Shown here: positions 39,136-49,173 of the stretch, piece after piece
Numbering within the stretch: the stretch's first letter is position 1
Layout of the letters: every line of letters begins with the position of its first letter
DNA from: Lyticum sinuosum
GTDB taxonomy: Bacteria; Pseudomonadota; Alphaproteobacteria; Rickettsiales; Midichloriaceae
NCBI RefSeq assembly: GCF_034471385.1
Contig: NZ_JARGYU010000001.1
Span: 62,001 to 126,000 of the forward strand
Direction: 5' to 3'
Length of the DNA stretch: 64,000 nt
Made by a program: the position numbers and the translations under genes
Notes under the pieces: model-generated
Told to the model about the DNA's origin: nothing
Databases searched by the model: none
Seen by the model: only the letters and a program-made list of their open reading frames with translations

Positions 39136-41265
39136 TTAAATACGTCCTACTGTTTTAATTTTTGCTTTTGGATGAATTTCACTTTGAGACATAACAACTA
39201 TACTGGGGCGAAATCTTTCTATAATATTTCTTATAAAAGGTCTTAAATGAGGAGATGTTAGAAGAACAGGAATTATACCATTACGAGCTTGATTCTCAAA
39301 TTCACGATTAACTGTGAGAATAAAATCATTTAAACGACTAGGTGGCATTGCTAGAGATTTATCATCACCATCACCTATAATATTATCCATAAATATTTGC
39401 TCCCATTGTGCAGATATTGCTAAAACTAGGATATATCCATCATTATTTGCATAAGCCTTACATAGATGTCTTGACATTCTATATCTTACATGCTCTACCA
39501 ATCTGCTAATACCAGGGTTTTTATGAGCAATTTCAGATATTGCTTCAAGAATGGTGCCAATATCACGTATTGCAATCCCTTCGTTTAAAAGATTTTGCAA
39601 TATGCGTTGCATCATTATCATACTAATTTGAGTGGGAATAAAGCTATCTGCTAATTTTCTGACATCATCAGATAATCCATTAATAAGATTTTGAACATCA
39701 CTATAAGATAATAATTCTGATATATTTTCTTTTACAACTTCAGCAAGGTGAGTTATGAGAAGAGTAACAGGATCAACAACAGTATAATTATTAAATATAG
39801 CTTCTTCTTCGAAGTCAATACTTATCCAACGTGCTGGAATACCAAAAGCAGGTTCATATGTATCAATTCCTGGAATAGTAATATTTGGAATTCTTTTAGT
39901 ATTAATAAGCATTAAATGATTTGGTTCAATATGAAAAGTTCCGCATGCGACATCTTTTATCTTAATTACATATTGCTTTGGTTCAATATCAACATTATCT
40001 GTAATTCTAACAGATGGTAGAATAAAGCCTAATTCTTTAGCTAGCCGATTTCTTAACTTTTTAATTTGGTCAGTAAAATTAACATCATCTTGTAATTTAG
40101 AATTTGCTAACATTAGAAGTGAGTAGCCTAGTTCTATTCTAATAGGATCTACTTGCAAAGAGCGTATTAATTGTTGATTATCAGATTTTTCTCCATTATC
40201 ATCAGATTTTTTAGTATTTTCATTTTCTAAAGACGATGAAATATTATCTTTTTTCTTGAATAGAACAAAATATATAATACCACCAATACTTGAAATTATA
40301 GCAAAAGGAATAAATGGTACTCCAGGAACTAATAATCCAAATATCATTAGTAAACCAGAACTCACAGCAATAGCATTTGGATATCGTACTAATTGTTGAA
40401 TAATAACACGATCAATTGGTTCATCAGATCCAGATTTTGTAGCTAACAACCCTGCAGCAACAGAAATAATAAGTGCAGGTATTTGGCTTACTAATCCATC
40501 TCCTATAGTAAGCACAGTATATGATTGTAGAGCTCCTGAGAATGTCATATCTTTTTGTCCAACTCCAATCATCATTCCACCTAAAAAATTAACAAATGTT
40601 ATCAATAAACCTGCTATTGCATCTCCTCTAACAAATTTATTAGCTCCATCCATACTTCCATAAAAAGAACTTTCATCTTCTAATTTTTTACGTCTTTTTC
40701 TAGCTTCTTCTTCTATTATAGCTCCAGATGATAAATCTGCGTCGATAGCCATTTGTTTTCCTGGCATCGCATCTAAACTAAATCTTGCAGCAACTTCAGC
40801 TATTCTCCCTGAACCTTTTGTTATTACAACAAAATTTATAATCGTTAATATAATAAATATTATTGAACCTATAATAAATGAACCTTGCATTACAAAATAA
40901 CCAAATGCTTTTACAATATGCCCTGCTGCTCCTGGGCCTGTATGACCATTAGATAGTATTAATCTGGTGGTTGAAACATTTAAAGCCAACCTTAGCATGG
41001 TTACAATAAGTAATAAGCTAGGAAAAGAACTAAAATCTAGTGGTTTATCAATGAACAATACTGTCATCATTATTAATACTGATATAGATATCGAAAAACA
41101 TAATAGAATATCCATAATAAATGGTGGAACAGGAAATAGCATTACACTTATAATAGCTAGAATCGCTGTTGCAAAAAAAACTTGCTGATACTGATTTAAA
41201 CTTTTCAGTTTATTTGCATAAAATATAAAAAAATCTTTTAAATTTTTATTATTCATATTATTCAT
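39136..41265 (-). CDS. flhA: Flagellar biosynthesis protein FlhA
   Basis: A 709-residue protein with seven or eight N-terminal membrane segments (to about residue 330), including PPFIMDILLCFSISISVLIM and the FHIPEP-family region LLIVTMLRLALNVSTTRLIL with GxAGHIVKAFG, plus RFSLDAMPGKQMAIDADL. The C-terminal cytosolic domain, from about residue 370, binds export chaperones; it ends SEIHPKAKIKTVGRI. FlhA is the export-gate platform of the flagellar secretion system. The FIG-like DFS and VGxxDxV virulence homologues (SctV) are less likely given the other flagellar genes. Isolated from flhB and fliPR. Confidence 0.96.
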   Translation of the reverse strand: MNNMNNKNLKDFFIFYANKLKSLNQYQQVFFATAILAIISVMLFPVPPFIMDILLCFSISISVLIMMTVLFIDKPLDFSSFPSLLLIVTMLRLALNVSTTRLILSNGHTGPGAAGHIVKAFGYFVMQGSFIIGSIIFIILTIINFVVITKGSGRIAEVAARFSLDAMPGKQMAIDADLSSGAIIEEEARKRRKKLEDESSFYGSMDGANKFVRGDAIAGLLITFVNFLGGMMIGVGQKDMTFSGALQSYTVLTIGDGLVSQIPALIISVAAGLLATKSGSDEPIDRVIIQQLVRYPNAIAVSSGLLMIFGLLVPGVPFIPFAIISSIGGIIYFVLFKKKDNISSSLENENTKKSDDNGEKSDNQQLIRSLQVDPIRIELGYSLLMLANSKLQDDVNFTDQIKKLRNRLAKELGFILPSVRITDNVDIEPKQYVIKIKDVACGTFHIEPNHLMLINTKRIPNITIPGIDTYEPAFGIPARWISIDFEEEAIFNNYTVVDPVTLLITHLAEVVKENISELLSYSDVQNLINGLSDDVRKLADSFIPTQISMIMMQRILQNLLNEGIAIRDIGTILEAISEIAHKNPGISRLVEHVRYRMSRHLCKAYANNDGYILVLAISAQWEQIFMDNIIGDGDDKSLAMPPSRLNDFILTVNREFENQARNGIIPVLLTSPHLRPFIRNIIERFRPSIVVMSQSEIHPKAKIKTVGRI

Positions 41266-41624
41266 GATAGGAAAATTTTAGTAATTATCATATAAAATAT
41301 ACTTTATTGTTAATTTATAGATTTTATCTTTTTAAAAAAGTAACTTGTAAAAGTAGAATAAAGTTTTAATCTTTAAAAGAAATATTAATAAAAGAAATAT
41401 TAATAAATATGGTTTTATAATATTAATAATAAATATTAAAGGTAAATCTATCTCATAATAAATTGTTCGACAATGTATTAATTATATCATTATATTTAAT
41501 TTTTCTGTTAATTTATATATATATTCAAATATAAATCATTTTATTTTCTATAAAGATTGTTTTTCTTTATTTATTATATATTATTAACTAATATTCTATT
41601 TTTGACTGATTATATATCATTTAT
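41266..41624. other. 359-base spacer with no recognised gene
   Basis: Between flhA start and sucC end, on the same strand. It includes a doubled AAAAGAAATATTAATAAA near 41375-41405. Otherwise only AT-rich sequence; the flhA promoter is expected here but not identifiable by eye. Confidence 0.45.
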
Positions 41625-42788
41625 TTATATACATTTATTAATAGCAAAAATTGTTGCTTCATCAAAATCATCTATAATATGTATTATACTTGAAGGCGAT
41701 TCTTCATTAAAATCATTTAAAATTTTTTTTCCAATCTCTGCATTAAATCCATTAAATCTGACTATAATTGGAATATTTAATAAATTTAAATAATGCTTCT
41801 TTATTGCTAAAATAATCCCTTCTGCAAATAGATCACAACGCATTATACCACCAAATATATTTACAAATATGACTTGAATTTGTTTATCTGAAATAAGTAT
41901 ATTAAATCCTTCAATTATTTTATCTATAGCAGCACCACCGCCAACATCTAAAAAATTAGCAGCTTTACCTCCATATAAATGAATTATATCCATAGTTGCC
42001 ATAGCAAGTCCTGCACCATTTACTATACATCCTATATTCCCATTCATTCTTATGTAACATAGATTATGAATTTTAGCTTTACTTTCAAAAATATTATCTT
42101 CATCATTTAAATACGAAATATGGTGTTTATAAATAGCATTATCATCAATGATAACTTTAGCATCAAGTGGTAAATATTGATTATCATTTGTTACAACTAA
42201 AGGATTTATTTCAAGCTGCATTAAATTTTTTTCTACAAAAATTTGATAAAAGTTTCTTATTAAATTTTCAAGATTATAGTAATTACTTTTTTTTTTAAAA
42301 AGCCTTCTAAAATGAAAATTTTTAAAGCCTATTAATGGATCTAAGTTAATAATATGAATTTTTTCATCAGAAATAATATTATCAATATTAATTCCACCTT
42401 CTTCTGAAACTGCAAGACTAATACAATAATCTTTATGATTTATAATAAAAGATATATATATTTCATCAGTAAAATTAACTTTTTCTTCGATATATATTTT
42501 TTTTACAATTTTTCCAAAATTATTAGTTTGAGATGTTATAAGTCTTTTATTTAACATACTAGCAGCTATTTCAGCAACTTCTGATACTGAAGATGCAGTT
42601 TTTATACCCCCAGCTTTACTACGACCTCCTGCATGTACTTGAGCCTTTATAACAACAGATTCTGCAGAATTTAATAGTTGCTTTCCAACTATTAAAGCTT
42701 CATAAACAGAAGTAGCTAATTTACCATTTGGAATATTAATACCATAAGATTTTATTAAATTTTTTGCTTGATATTCGTGAATATTCAT
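41625..42788 (-). CDS. sucC: Succinyl-CoA synthetase beta subunit
   Basis: A 387-residue ATP-grasp protein, the normal length. It starts MNIHEYQAKNLIKSYGI and has VIKAQVHAGGRSKAGGIK, the LQLEINPLVV metal and nucleotide region (here MQLEINPLVVT) and GGAAIDKIIEGFNIL near the C-terminus, with FVNIFGGIMRCD. It makes ATP or GTP from succinyl-CoA in the TCA cycle with SucD. No sucD gene follows, so the usual sucCD pair is split. A run of ten T (A in mRNA) lies in the coding region near 42288, encoding FKKKS. The gene diverges from ddl. Confidence 0.95.
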   Translation of the reverse strand: MNIHEYQAKNLIKSYGINIPNGKLATSVYEALIVGKQLLNSAESVVIKAQVHAGGRSKAGGIKTASSVSEVAEIAASMLNKRLITSQTNNFGKIVKKIYIEEKVNFTDEIYISFIINHKDYCISLAVSEEGGINIDNIISDEKIHIINLDPLIGFKNFHFRRLFKKKSNYYNLENLIRNFYQIFVEKNLMQLEINPLVVTNDNQYLPLDAKVIIDDNAIYKHHISYLNDEDNIFESKAKIHNLCYIRMNGNIGCIVNGAGLAMATMDIIHLYGGKAANFLDVGGGAAIDKIIEGFNILISDKQIQVIFVNIFGGIMRCDLFAEGIILAIKKHYLNLLNIPIIVRFNGFNAEIGKKILNDFNEESPSSIIHIIDDFDEATIFAINKCI

Positions 42789-42874
42789 TATTTACTCTCA
42801 ACAATATAATAATACTTTTATTAATCAAATTAGATTTAATAAATATACATGAAAAATTAACTTATAAAAATTAT

Positions 42875-44098
42875 ATGCACAATAATAATATATTAATTTT
42901 AGTTGGTGGACCAACAGCTGAACATGAAATTTCTATATTATCTGGTCGCAATGTTCTTACAGCATCTATTAATTGCAATATTGTGAAAAAAGTATTTGTT
43001 ATTATAATAAGTAAGAATAAAAAATGGTATTTGTTAAATGATAATAAATCTTTATTTGAGTTAAATTCTTTAGATGATGATCTTTCTACTGAAATAGGAT
43101 CAGAATGTATTTTGTGGAATCAATTTATTTTATCAAGAGAAAATCAAAATAGTACAAAATTCAATGATATAAATAATTGTGAAAAAAAAAATAAATCAAT
43201 ATATTTTAATATAATAGCAAAAATTGATGTTGTATTTCCTGTACTTCATGGTCCATATGGAGAAAGTGGAGCAGTACAAGGTGCTCTTGAAATAGCAGAC
43301 ATCCCTTATATTGGGGAAGATATATTAATATCTTCAATAATTATGAATAAATATTTTTTTAAAGTTTTTTTACAAAAATATGATATTCCGTGTCTTCCTT
43401 TTATAGTTTTGCGTAATAATGATTATAAAAAATTTAATTTTCAAGAAATATGTAAAAATCTATCTAAAATGAATATTTATTCTAAATCAAATATGATTGA
43501 AGTAAATGAATTAATTGTTAAAACAGCTGATCAAGGTTCATCTATTGGTGTTTTTCATGTATCATCAGAAGAAAATTTTCATGAAATATGTGATACAGCA
43601 TTTTTATATGGAAATACAGTTATTGTTGAACCATTTATAAAAGTAGAAAAAGAACTTGAATGCTCAATTTTAATTAAAAATGATAAAAATAAAATTATAA
43701 GTAGTATTGGAGAAATAAATATTATCAAGGGTAATATGTATTCATATGTTGCTAAATATTTAGATGATAGTCGTGTATCATTAAAAATTCCTGCACAAAT
43801 TAATAAGAATATAAGTGAAAGGATAAAGAGTTTAGCATTAAAAATTGTTAATATATTAGGAATAAAAAGTATGGCAAGAGTCGATATATTTCTAACTCTT
43901 GATGGAGAATTAGTGGTTAATGAATTGAATTCTATACCTGGATTTACAGAAATAAGTATGTATCCTAAATTACTGGAATTTGATGGTATTACTCAGGAAA
44001 ATCTTATAGAAATAATGATAAAAAGAGCAAAAGAAAATTTTCTTTCAAAGAAGAAAATAATTAATGATTTTGAAAAAACAATTCCTTTACAGGATTAA
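42875..44098 (+). CDS. ddl: D-alanine-D-alanine ligase
   Basis: Starting at ATG 42875 the protein has 407 residues and begins directly with the ligase core MHNNNILILVGGPTAEHEIS; an in-frame ATG at 42764 would add 37 residues overlapping sucC and is less likely. The ATP-grasp signature includes LHGPYGESGAVQGALEIADIP, VKTADQGSSIGVF, FIKVEKELECSIL and the closing MARVDIFLTLDGELVVNELNSIPGFT. It joins two D-Ala for peptidoglycan precursors. Members are normally 300-370 residues; Asn/Lys-rich loops near 60-110 add length. It converges with rpsT across the 44141-44824 repeat array. Confidence 0.94.
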   Translation: MHNNNILILVGGPTAEHEISILSGRNVLTASINCNIVKKVFVIIISKNKKWYLLNDNKSLFELNSLDDDLSTEIGSECILWNQFILSRENQNSTKFNDINNCEKKNKSIYFNIIAKIDVVFPVLHGPYGESGAVQGALEIADIPYIGEDILISSIIMNKYFFKVFLQKYDIPCLPFIVLRNNDYKKFNFQEICKNLSKMNIYSKSNMIEVNELIVKTADQGSSIGVFHVSSEENFHEICDTAFLYGNTVIVEPFIKVEKELECSILIKNDKNKIISSIGEINIIKGNMYSYVAKYLDDSRVSLKIPAQINKNISERIKSLALKIVNILGIKSMARVDIFLTLDGELVVNELNSIPGFTEISMYPKLLEFDGITQENLIEIMIKRAKENFLSKKKIINDFEKTIPLQD

Positions 44099-44140
44099 AA
44101 TTACAGAAAATTTTAATTATCGAAGAAATATAAAAAAACT

Positions 44141-44824
44141 ATAAAAACTATAATATTTATACCAGAAAGTATAAAAATATTACTCAAAAACTTAAATAGT
44201 AAGAAAATATATTAAATGTAAATATAGTGTAAAAATATAATATAAATATAATATATAAAATATAAAAATAATTATTTTCTATTAAAATTTATAAAAACTA
44301 TAATATTTATACCAGAAAGTATAAAAATATTACTCAAAAACTTAAATAGTAAGAAAATACATTAAATAAATATAGTGTAAAAATATAATATAAATATAAT
44401 ATATAAAATATAAAAATAATTATTTTCTATTAAAATTTATAAAAACTATAATATTTATATCAGAAAGTATAAAAATATTACTCAAAAACTTAAATAGTAA
44501 GAAAATACATTAAATAAAAATAGTGTAAAAATATAATATAATAATATATAAAATATAAAAATAATTATTTTCTATTAAAATTTATAAAAACTATAATATT
44601 TATATCAGAAAGTATAGAAATATTACTCAAAAACTTAAATAATAAGAAAATATATTAAATAAAAATAGTGTAAAAATATAATATAAATATAATATTTAAA
44701 ATATAAAAATAATTATTTTCTATTAAAATTTATAAAAACTATAATATTTATACCAGAAAGTATAGAAATATTACTCAAAAACTTAAATAGTAAGAAAATA
44801 TATTAAATGTAAATATAGTGTAAA
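44141..44824. repeat. Five-copy ~148-base tandem array next to rpsT
   Basis: Units start at 44141, 44291, 44439, 44584 and 44732, spaced 150, 148, 145 and 148 bases. The last unit, shorter, ends at 44824, one base before the rpsT stop codon at 44825. Each unit carries a hairpin: TAATATTTATAC, loop CAGAAA, GTAT, a two-base bulge, AAATATTA. Read on the minus strand it is followed by TAGTTTTTATAAATTTT, so it resembles an rpsT terminator that has been copied five times. Copies differ by only a few bases. The array fills almost all of the ddl-rpsT convergent spacer. Confidence 0.95.
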
Positions 44825-45121
44825 TTACGCTACGTTCTCTAATTTTTTATACATTCTTACGATTCTACTAACTTTACGTGATGCAGTGTTTTTATGTAAA
44901 ACACCTTTAGTTACTGCTTTTCTAATTTCCGATTCTGCTTTTCTAACATGCTCTAATGCAACCGATGCATTGCCACCAGATATTGATTCTATAGCTTTTT
45001 TTATAAAAGTTGAGAAACGAGATTTAATACTTTTATTACGTTCTGCATTTATTAATGATTTTTTATGAGCACGCTCAGCAGATGACATACCTTTTTTTAT
45101 TTTTTTTGCTTTTTTTGTCAT
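44825..45121 (-). CDS. rpsT: 30S ribosomal protein S20
   Basis: A 98-residue basic protein with the S20 layout of three helices: AERAHKKSLINAERNKSIKSRFSTFIKKA, then VALEHVRKAESEIRKAVTKGVLHKNTASRKVSRIVRMYKKL. Slightly longer than the typical 85-90 residues because of a KKAKKIKKGMSS start. It binds 16S rRNA early in small-subunit assembly. It is monocistronic here. The 3' flank consists of the five-copy array of hairpins, whose likely primary role was to terminate this transcript. Confidence 0.97.
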   Translation of the reverse strand: MTKKAKKIKKGMSSAERAHKKSLINAERNKSIKSRFSTFIKKAIESISGGNASVALEHVRKAESEIRKAVTKGVLHKNTASRKVSRIVRMYKKLENVA

Positions 45122-45624
45122 TTTTATTTTTTATAAATTTTTATATTTTATATTATATTTTATAATTTATTTTATTTTATAATGTTACTTATATTTGATA
45201 CAATATAATAAAGAATTATCGTTAGTAAATTATTTATTGTAATATGTTTTTTATTAAAAAATAAAGTAAATATTATTATTTAAATAATAATAAATTGAAC
45301 TAAAAAACTATTTTAGTTTTAGTATTTAGTTTTATTTATATACAATGATAATTATTAATTATAATTTTCAAAAAATGATTGAAATCTAATTATAAAAACA
45401 GCACATTTATTATATGTTATATGAATTTCATAGTCAAGAGTGTAAATAAAATTTTACATTAGTTGTTGGAAAATTATAATATACTTTTATAAATTTTTTT
45501 ATAAATTTCTTTTAGTTTTTTATATATTTTTTATATTGTATTAGTACAATTTAATGTACAATTTAATTTAATAAATTACTTAATTTTTTATTATTTATGT
45601 AATAATAATATTATAAATTTTATT
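45122..45624. other. 503-base spacer with no recognised gene
   Basis: Between rpsT start and the DUF2163 gene end, same strand. Contains AT-rich sequence with loosely repeated TTTTAGTTTTAGTATTTAG near 45310-45330 and a doubled TGTACAATTTAAT at 45540-45560. No RNA gene or ORF longer than 60 codons is convincing. Confidence 0.45.
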
Positions 45625-46779
45625 TTAAAATGATGATATAATATCATTAGGAGATGGTATATGTGGTTCTCCACGAAAATTTAAAGCATTATTAAATACT
45701 TTACTACAAGTAGAGAAACTTTTATCACAACCACAATATATATCAAATAAATCTCCTAGATTTACTTGATGAAATGGTGCTAAATGAAGCATAATTTCTC
45801 CTTTATAAGATACAGATTTTATTTCAAATTCTATATTAATATTTTTCCCTGATTTAAATTTTATATATCCATTTGATATAATTTTTAATAAATTTTTATT
45901 TTTTGAATCATTATTTAAATTAAAAAAATTATTTGTATTTAAATTACTAAAATTTGTAAAATAATCGTGTAAAGACTGACTTTTAAAGATAGAATAACTT
46001 TCTAAACCTGAAATAATCATATCTGATATTAAATATTTTTCTATTTTTAATGAGCACTTTTTATCGCAGAATTTTACACGACATAATGGTGAATATACTT
46101 CACCGATATCAGATAAAAAATTTTGAGTTAACCCTTTTACCTCAGCAATAAATTGCTGTCCATGTATTTCAATTTTTCCTATTATTCCTTTTTTTATACA
46201 AAATTTAAAAGAATTAGTATTATTTGAATTAGTATTATTTTTTTTTATATTACTTTTATTTTTTGTAAAATTTTGATTTATATTAATAAATTTATAATAT
46301 TTTTTTAAATCTAAGATAAATGATATTATTTCTGCAAAATCATATTTACCTGCAATTATATCGTCACTTGTAATTAAATCATTGTTTAGAGCGCATGTTA
46401 TATCCATATTATCAGTTTTACATCCCATTGAACTTAGAAAAGCACTCGCACTATTACCACTACGTGCTATATATTTTATACCATCTATTTTTATATCACA
46501 ATCATATTCTGTAAATCCTATTATTATACCATCATTCCTTTTTATATGCCAACATCTGACTAGACTTGTAAGATTATCACTTAACTCCTGTGATTTTTGA
46601 TTATCAAACTCTTTTTGAAAAGAATCAGACATTTTATATGTATCATATACCTCATAATTCAAATCATTTTCATTATTATATTTGTATATATCATGATATG
46701 TATTATTATCTATATTATCAAAGAGATTTTCTTTTTTATCAATAAATTCTTGGTTAATTAAATCTATATTTTTTATCAT
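45625..46779 (-). CDS. GTA/phage tail hub protein, DUF2163 family (gp13-like)
   Basis: A 384-residue protein. The start of the conserved region has LVRCWHIKRNDGIIIGFTEYDCDI, the middle has SDIGEVYSPLCRVKFCDKKC and the C-terminal motif IYCGCDKSFSTCSKVFNNALNFRGEPHIPSPND is diagnostic for DUF2163, in which the family reads GCDKR-x-x-TC-x-x-x-F-NA-x-NFRGFPHIPG. This is the tail hub of Rhodobacter-type GTA. Six clustered cysteines could hold an Fe-S cluster, as in lambda-type hub proteins. The usual length is about 290-300; a 45-residue Asn-rich N-terminal tail and a Ser/Asn-rich insertion near residue 175 account for the excess. It is far from the other GTA genes at 6.9-10.5 kb. Confidence 0.83.
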   Translation of the reverse strand: MIKNIDLINQEFIDKKENLFDNIDNNTYHDIYKYNNENDLNYEVYDTYKMSDSFQKEFDNQKSQELSDNLTSLVRCWHIKRNDGIIIGFTEYDCDIKIDGIKYIARSGNSASAFLSSMGCKTDNMDITCALNNDLITSDDIIAGKYDFAEIISFILDLKKYYKFININQNFTKNKSNIKKNNTNSNNTNSFKFCIKKGIIGKIEIHGQQFIAEVKGLTQNFLSDIGEVYSPLCRVKFCDKKCSLKIEKYLISDMIISGLESYSIFKSQSLHDYFTNFSNLNTNNFFNLNNDSKNKNLLKIISNGYIKFKSGKNINIEFEIKSVSYKGEIMLHLAPFHQVNLGDLFDIYCGCDKSFSTCSKVFNNALNFRGEPHIPSPNDIISSF

Positions 46780-46831
46780 ACTTTTATCTGTAAAATTTAT
46801 TTTTAATTTTATATTTTAATATTTTTTCAAA

Positions 46832-47881
46832 ATGCAAAATAATTACTTTAATTGTGAATTAAATTTAAAAAATAGTTCAAAAATAGTTCTAACTGGTGAT
46901 CGCCCAACAGGACCCCTTCATTTAGGACATTATATTGGATCATTAACTAATCGTTTAAAACTACAAGATAGTATCTCAGAACCGAATATAATTTATATCA
47001 TGATTGCAGATACTCAGGCTTTAACTGATAATTTTACTACACCACAAAAAATTGTTGATAATGTTTATGAAGTAGCTAAAGATTATATCAGTATTGGAAT
47101 TAATCCTGAATTATCGACAATATTTATTCAATCACAAGTTAGTGAAATATCTGAACTATGTATGTATTATATGAATCTTGTTACGATAGGAAGACTTGAA
47201 CGTAATCCAACTGTGAAAAATGAAATTATACAAAAAAAATTTAATGAATCAGTGCCAGCAGGATTTTTTTGTTATCCTATAAGTCAAGCTGCTGATATTA
47301 CGGCTTTTAAGGGAGAAATTATTCCTGTAGGAGAAGATCAATTACCAATAATTGAACAAACAAATGAAATAATAAGAAAATTTAATAGAATTTATAATAC
47401 AAATTGTCTTGTTGAATGTACTCCATATATTAGTAAAACACCTAGACTTATAGGAATAAATGGGAAAGCTAAAGCTAGTAAATCCTTGAATAATGCTATA
47501 TTTTTAAATGATAATTCAGAAATAGTTTACAAAAAAGTATATTCAATGTATACAGATCCAGATCACCTAAAAATCGGCGATTCTGGAAAAATAGAAGGAA
47601 ATGTTGTATTTACATATTTGGATGCTTTTCATCAAAATCAAGAAGAAATCCAGGAACTAAAAAAACATTACCAACGTGGTGGTTTAGGTGATACAACTAT
47701 AAAAAGTATTTTATATAAAACTTTAGAGTCAATTTTAGGGCCAATTCGTGAAAAAAGAAATAATATAAATAATCAAGAAATAAAAGAAATTTTATTTTAT
47801 GGAACCCAAAAAGCGAGGCTTAAAGCACGTCAAACACTTAATGAAGTTATTGAAGCTATGGGATTAAAATATTTTTCATAA
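46832..47881 (+). CDS. trpS: Tryptophanyl-tRNA synthetase
   Basis: A 349-residue class Ic synthetase. The HIGH-type motif HLGHY is in GDRPTGPLHLGHYIGSL and the KMSKS-type loop reads KASKSLNN in NGKAKASKSLNN, the form found in the TrpS subgroup II. FCYPISQAADITAFKG and GEDQLPIIEQTNEI identify the Trp site. It charges tRNA-Trp. Divergent from the DUF2163 gene with only 52 bases between the starts, so their promoters must overlap. pheS follows on the same strand. Confidence 0.96.
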   Translation: MQNNYFNCELNLKNSSKIVLTGDRPTGPLHLGHYIGSLTNRLKLQDSISEPNIIYIMIADTQALTDNFTTPQKIVDNVYEVAKDYISIGINPELSTIFIQSQVSEISELCMYYMNLVTIGRLERNPTVKNEIIQKKFNESVPAGFFCYPISQAADITAFKGEIIPVGEDQLPIIEQTNEIIRKFNRIYNTNCLVECTPYISKTPRLIGINGKAKASKSLNNAIFLNDNSEIVYKKVYSMYTDPDHLKIGDSGKIEGNVVFTYLDAFHQNQEEIQELKKHYQRGGLGDTTIKSILYKTLESILGPIREKRNNINNQEIKEILFYGTQKARLKARQTLNEVIEAMGLKYFS

Positions 47882-48064
47882 AAAAAGAAATTTATAAAAA
47901 TTATAGTAATAAAAATAAATAACTTATCAAAAAATCTATAAATATATATTATTATGAGTAATAATAAATTACAAATCTATAAATACTAATATAATACTAA
48001 TATAATAAAAAAATATTTTTAAAGCAAAAAAATATAAATAAATAATAAAAATACAAATAAATTT

Positions 48065-49138
48065 ATGATTAATACAAATAATAATATTTTATTAGATAAA
48101 ATAAAAGAAATTCATAAAAATGTAGAATTTTCTATATCAGATGTAAAAAAATCAGCAGAATTAGAAGAAATACGTGTTCTTTTTTTGGGAAAAAAAGGAT
48201 ATATTAGTCAAATTATAGAACAAATGCGTAATATGACACATGAGGAAAAACGTTCAACTGGTCAATTAATTAATATATTAAAAAATGAGATAGAGGCAAA
48301 TTTAAAGAGAAAATTCTTAATAATTTCTGCAGAAGAAGAAGAAATAAGATTAAAAAATGAAAAAATAGATATAACTTTACCAGGAAGAAGAATATCAAAT
48401 CATGTTACAAAACACCCAATTATTGAAATAATAAATATATTAAAAATAACTGCTATAGATTTGGGATTTAATTTTGTTGATGGAAATGAAATAGTTTCAG
48501 AATTTTTTAATTTTGAAGCATTAAATATTCCTCAAAACCATCCTGCAAGACAAATGCAAGACACATTATATATAAAAAATATACCTAATGCTTTACTTAG
48601 AACACATACATCAGCTGTTCAAGTTGAATACGGTAGCTTAGTACCACCACCAATAAAAATAGCATCTGTTGGTAGGGTATATCGTGCTGATGAAGTCGAT
48701 CAAACTCATTCTCCAATGTTTCATCAAATAGAAATGATGCATATAGATAAAGATATTAGTATTGCTAATTTAAAATATTGCTGTACTCATATCATTAGTT
48801 CAGTTTTTGAAAAAGATATTAATGATATCATATTCAGATTCAGAACCAGTTACTTTCCATTTACAGAACCTTCAATTGAAATAGATATTGGATGTATAAA
48901 AGATGACGAAAATAACATCATATTAGCATCCAATAAAAATGATGTAAATAAATGGTTAGAATTAGGTGGAGCTGGTATAATTCATCAAAAAGTTCTTCAA
49001 AATATGAACATAAATCCTCAAGAATGGAGCGGATTTGCCTTAGGTTTTGGAATAGAGAGAATGGCAATGTTAAAGAAAAATATAACAGATATCAGACATT
49101 TATATGAAGGAGATATAAGATTAATGAAAAACTGGTAA
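48065..49138 (+). CDS. pheS: Phenylalanyl-tRNA synthetase alpha subunit
   Basis: A 357-residue class II synthetase subunit. The N-terminal coiled coil is visible (residues 1-90), then motif regions TKHPIIEIINILK, PHPARQMQDTLY (here NHPARQMQDTLYI), LLRTHTSAVQ, GRVYRADEVDQTHSPMFHQIE and the closing GFALGFGIERMAML. Together with PheT it charges tRNA-Phe. The typical length is 330-350. pheT, which normally follows, is absent here. A terminator hairpin overlaps the stop codon. Confidence 0.95.
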   Translation: MINTNNNILLDKIKEIHKNVEFSISDVKKSAELEEIRVLFLGKKGYISQIIEQMRNMTHEEKRSTGQLINILKNEIEANLKRKFLIISAEEEEIRLKNEKIDITLPGRRISNHVTKHPIIEIINILKITAIDLGFNFVDGNEIVSEFFNFEALNIPQNHPARQMQDTLYIKNIPNALLRTHTSAVQVEYGSLVPPPIKIASVGRVYRADEVDQTHSPMFHQIEMMHIDKDISIANLKYCCTHIISSVFEKDINDIIFRFRTSYFPFTEPSIEIDIGCIKDDENNIILASNKNDVNKWLELGGAGIIHQKVLQNMNINPQEWSGFALGFGIERMAMLKKNITDIRHLYEGDIRLMKNW

Positions 49139-49173
49139 GTTAATTGTTTCTTACCAATTTGATTAATTTTTTT
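49133..49173 (+). terminator. Terminator overlapping the pheS stop codon
   Basis: The stem TGGTAAG (49133-49139, containing the TAA stop) pairs with CTTACCA (49150-49156) over a 10-base loop and is followed by ATTTGATTAATTTTTTT. It is the strongest GC-containing hairpin in this interval and fits ending of the pheS transcript, consistent with no pheT downstream. Confidence 0.5.

Noticed and set aside
42764..42874. 37-residue upstream extension of ddl
   Set aside because: It would overlap the sucC start on the other strand and the ligase core begins exactly at Met 42875.
44141..44824. Set of small tandem RNA genes
   Set aside because: Units are AT-rich with only one simple hairpin each; no promoter or conserved RNA family is visible, so terminator copies are simpler.
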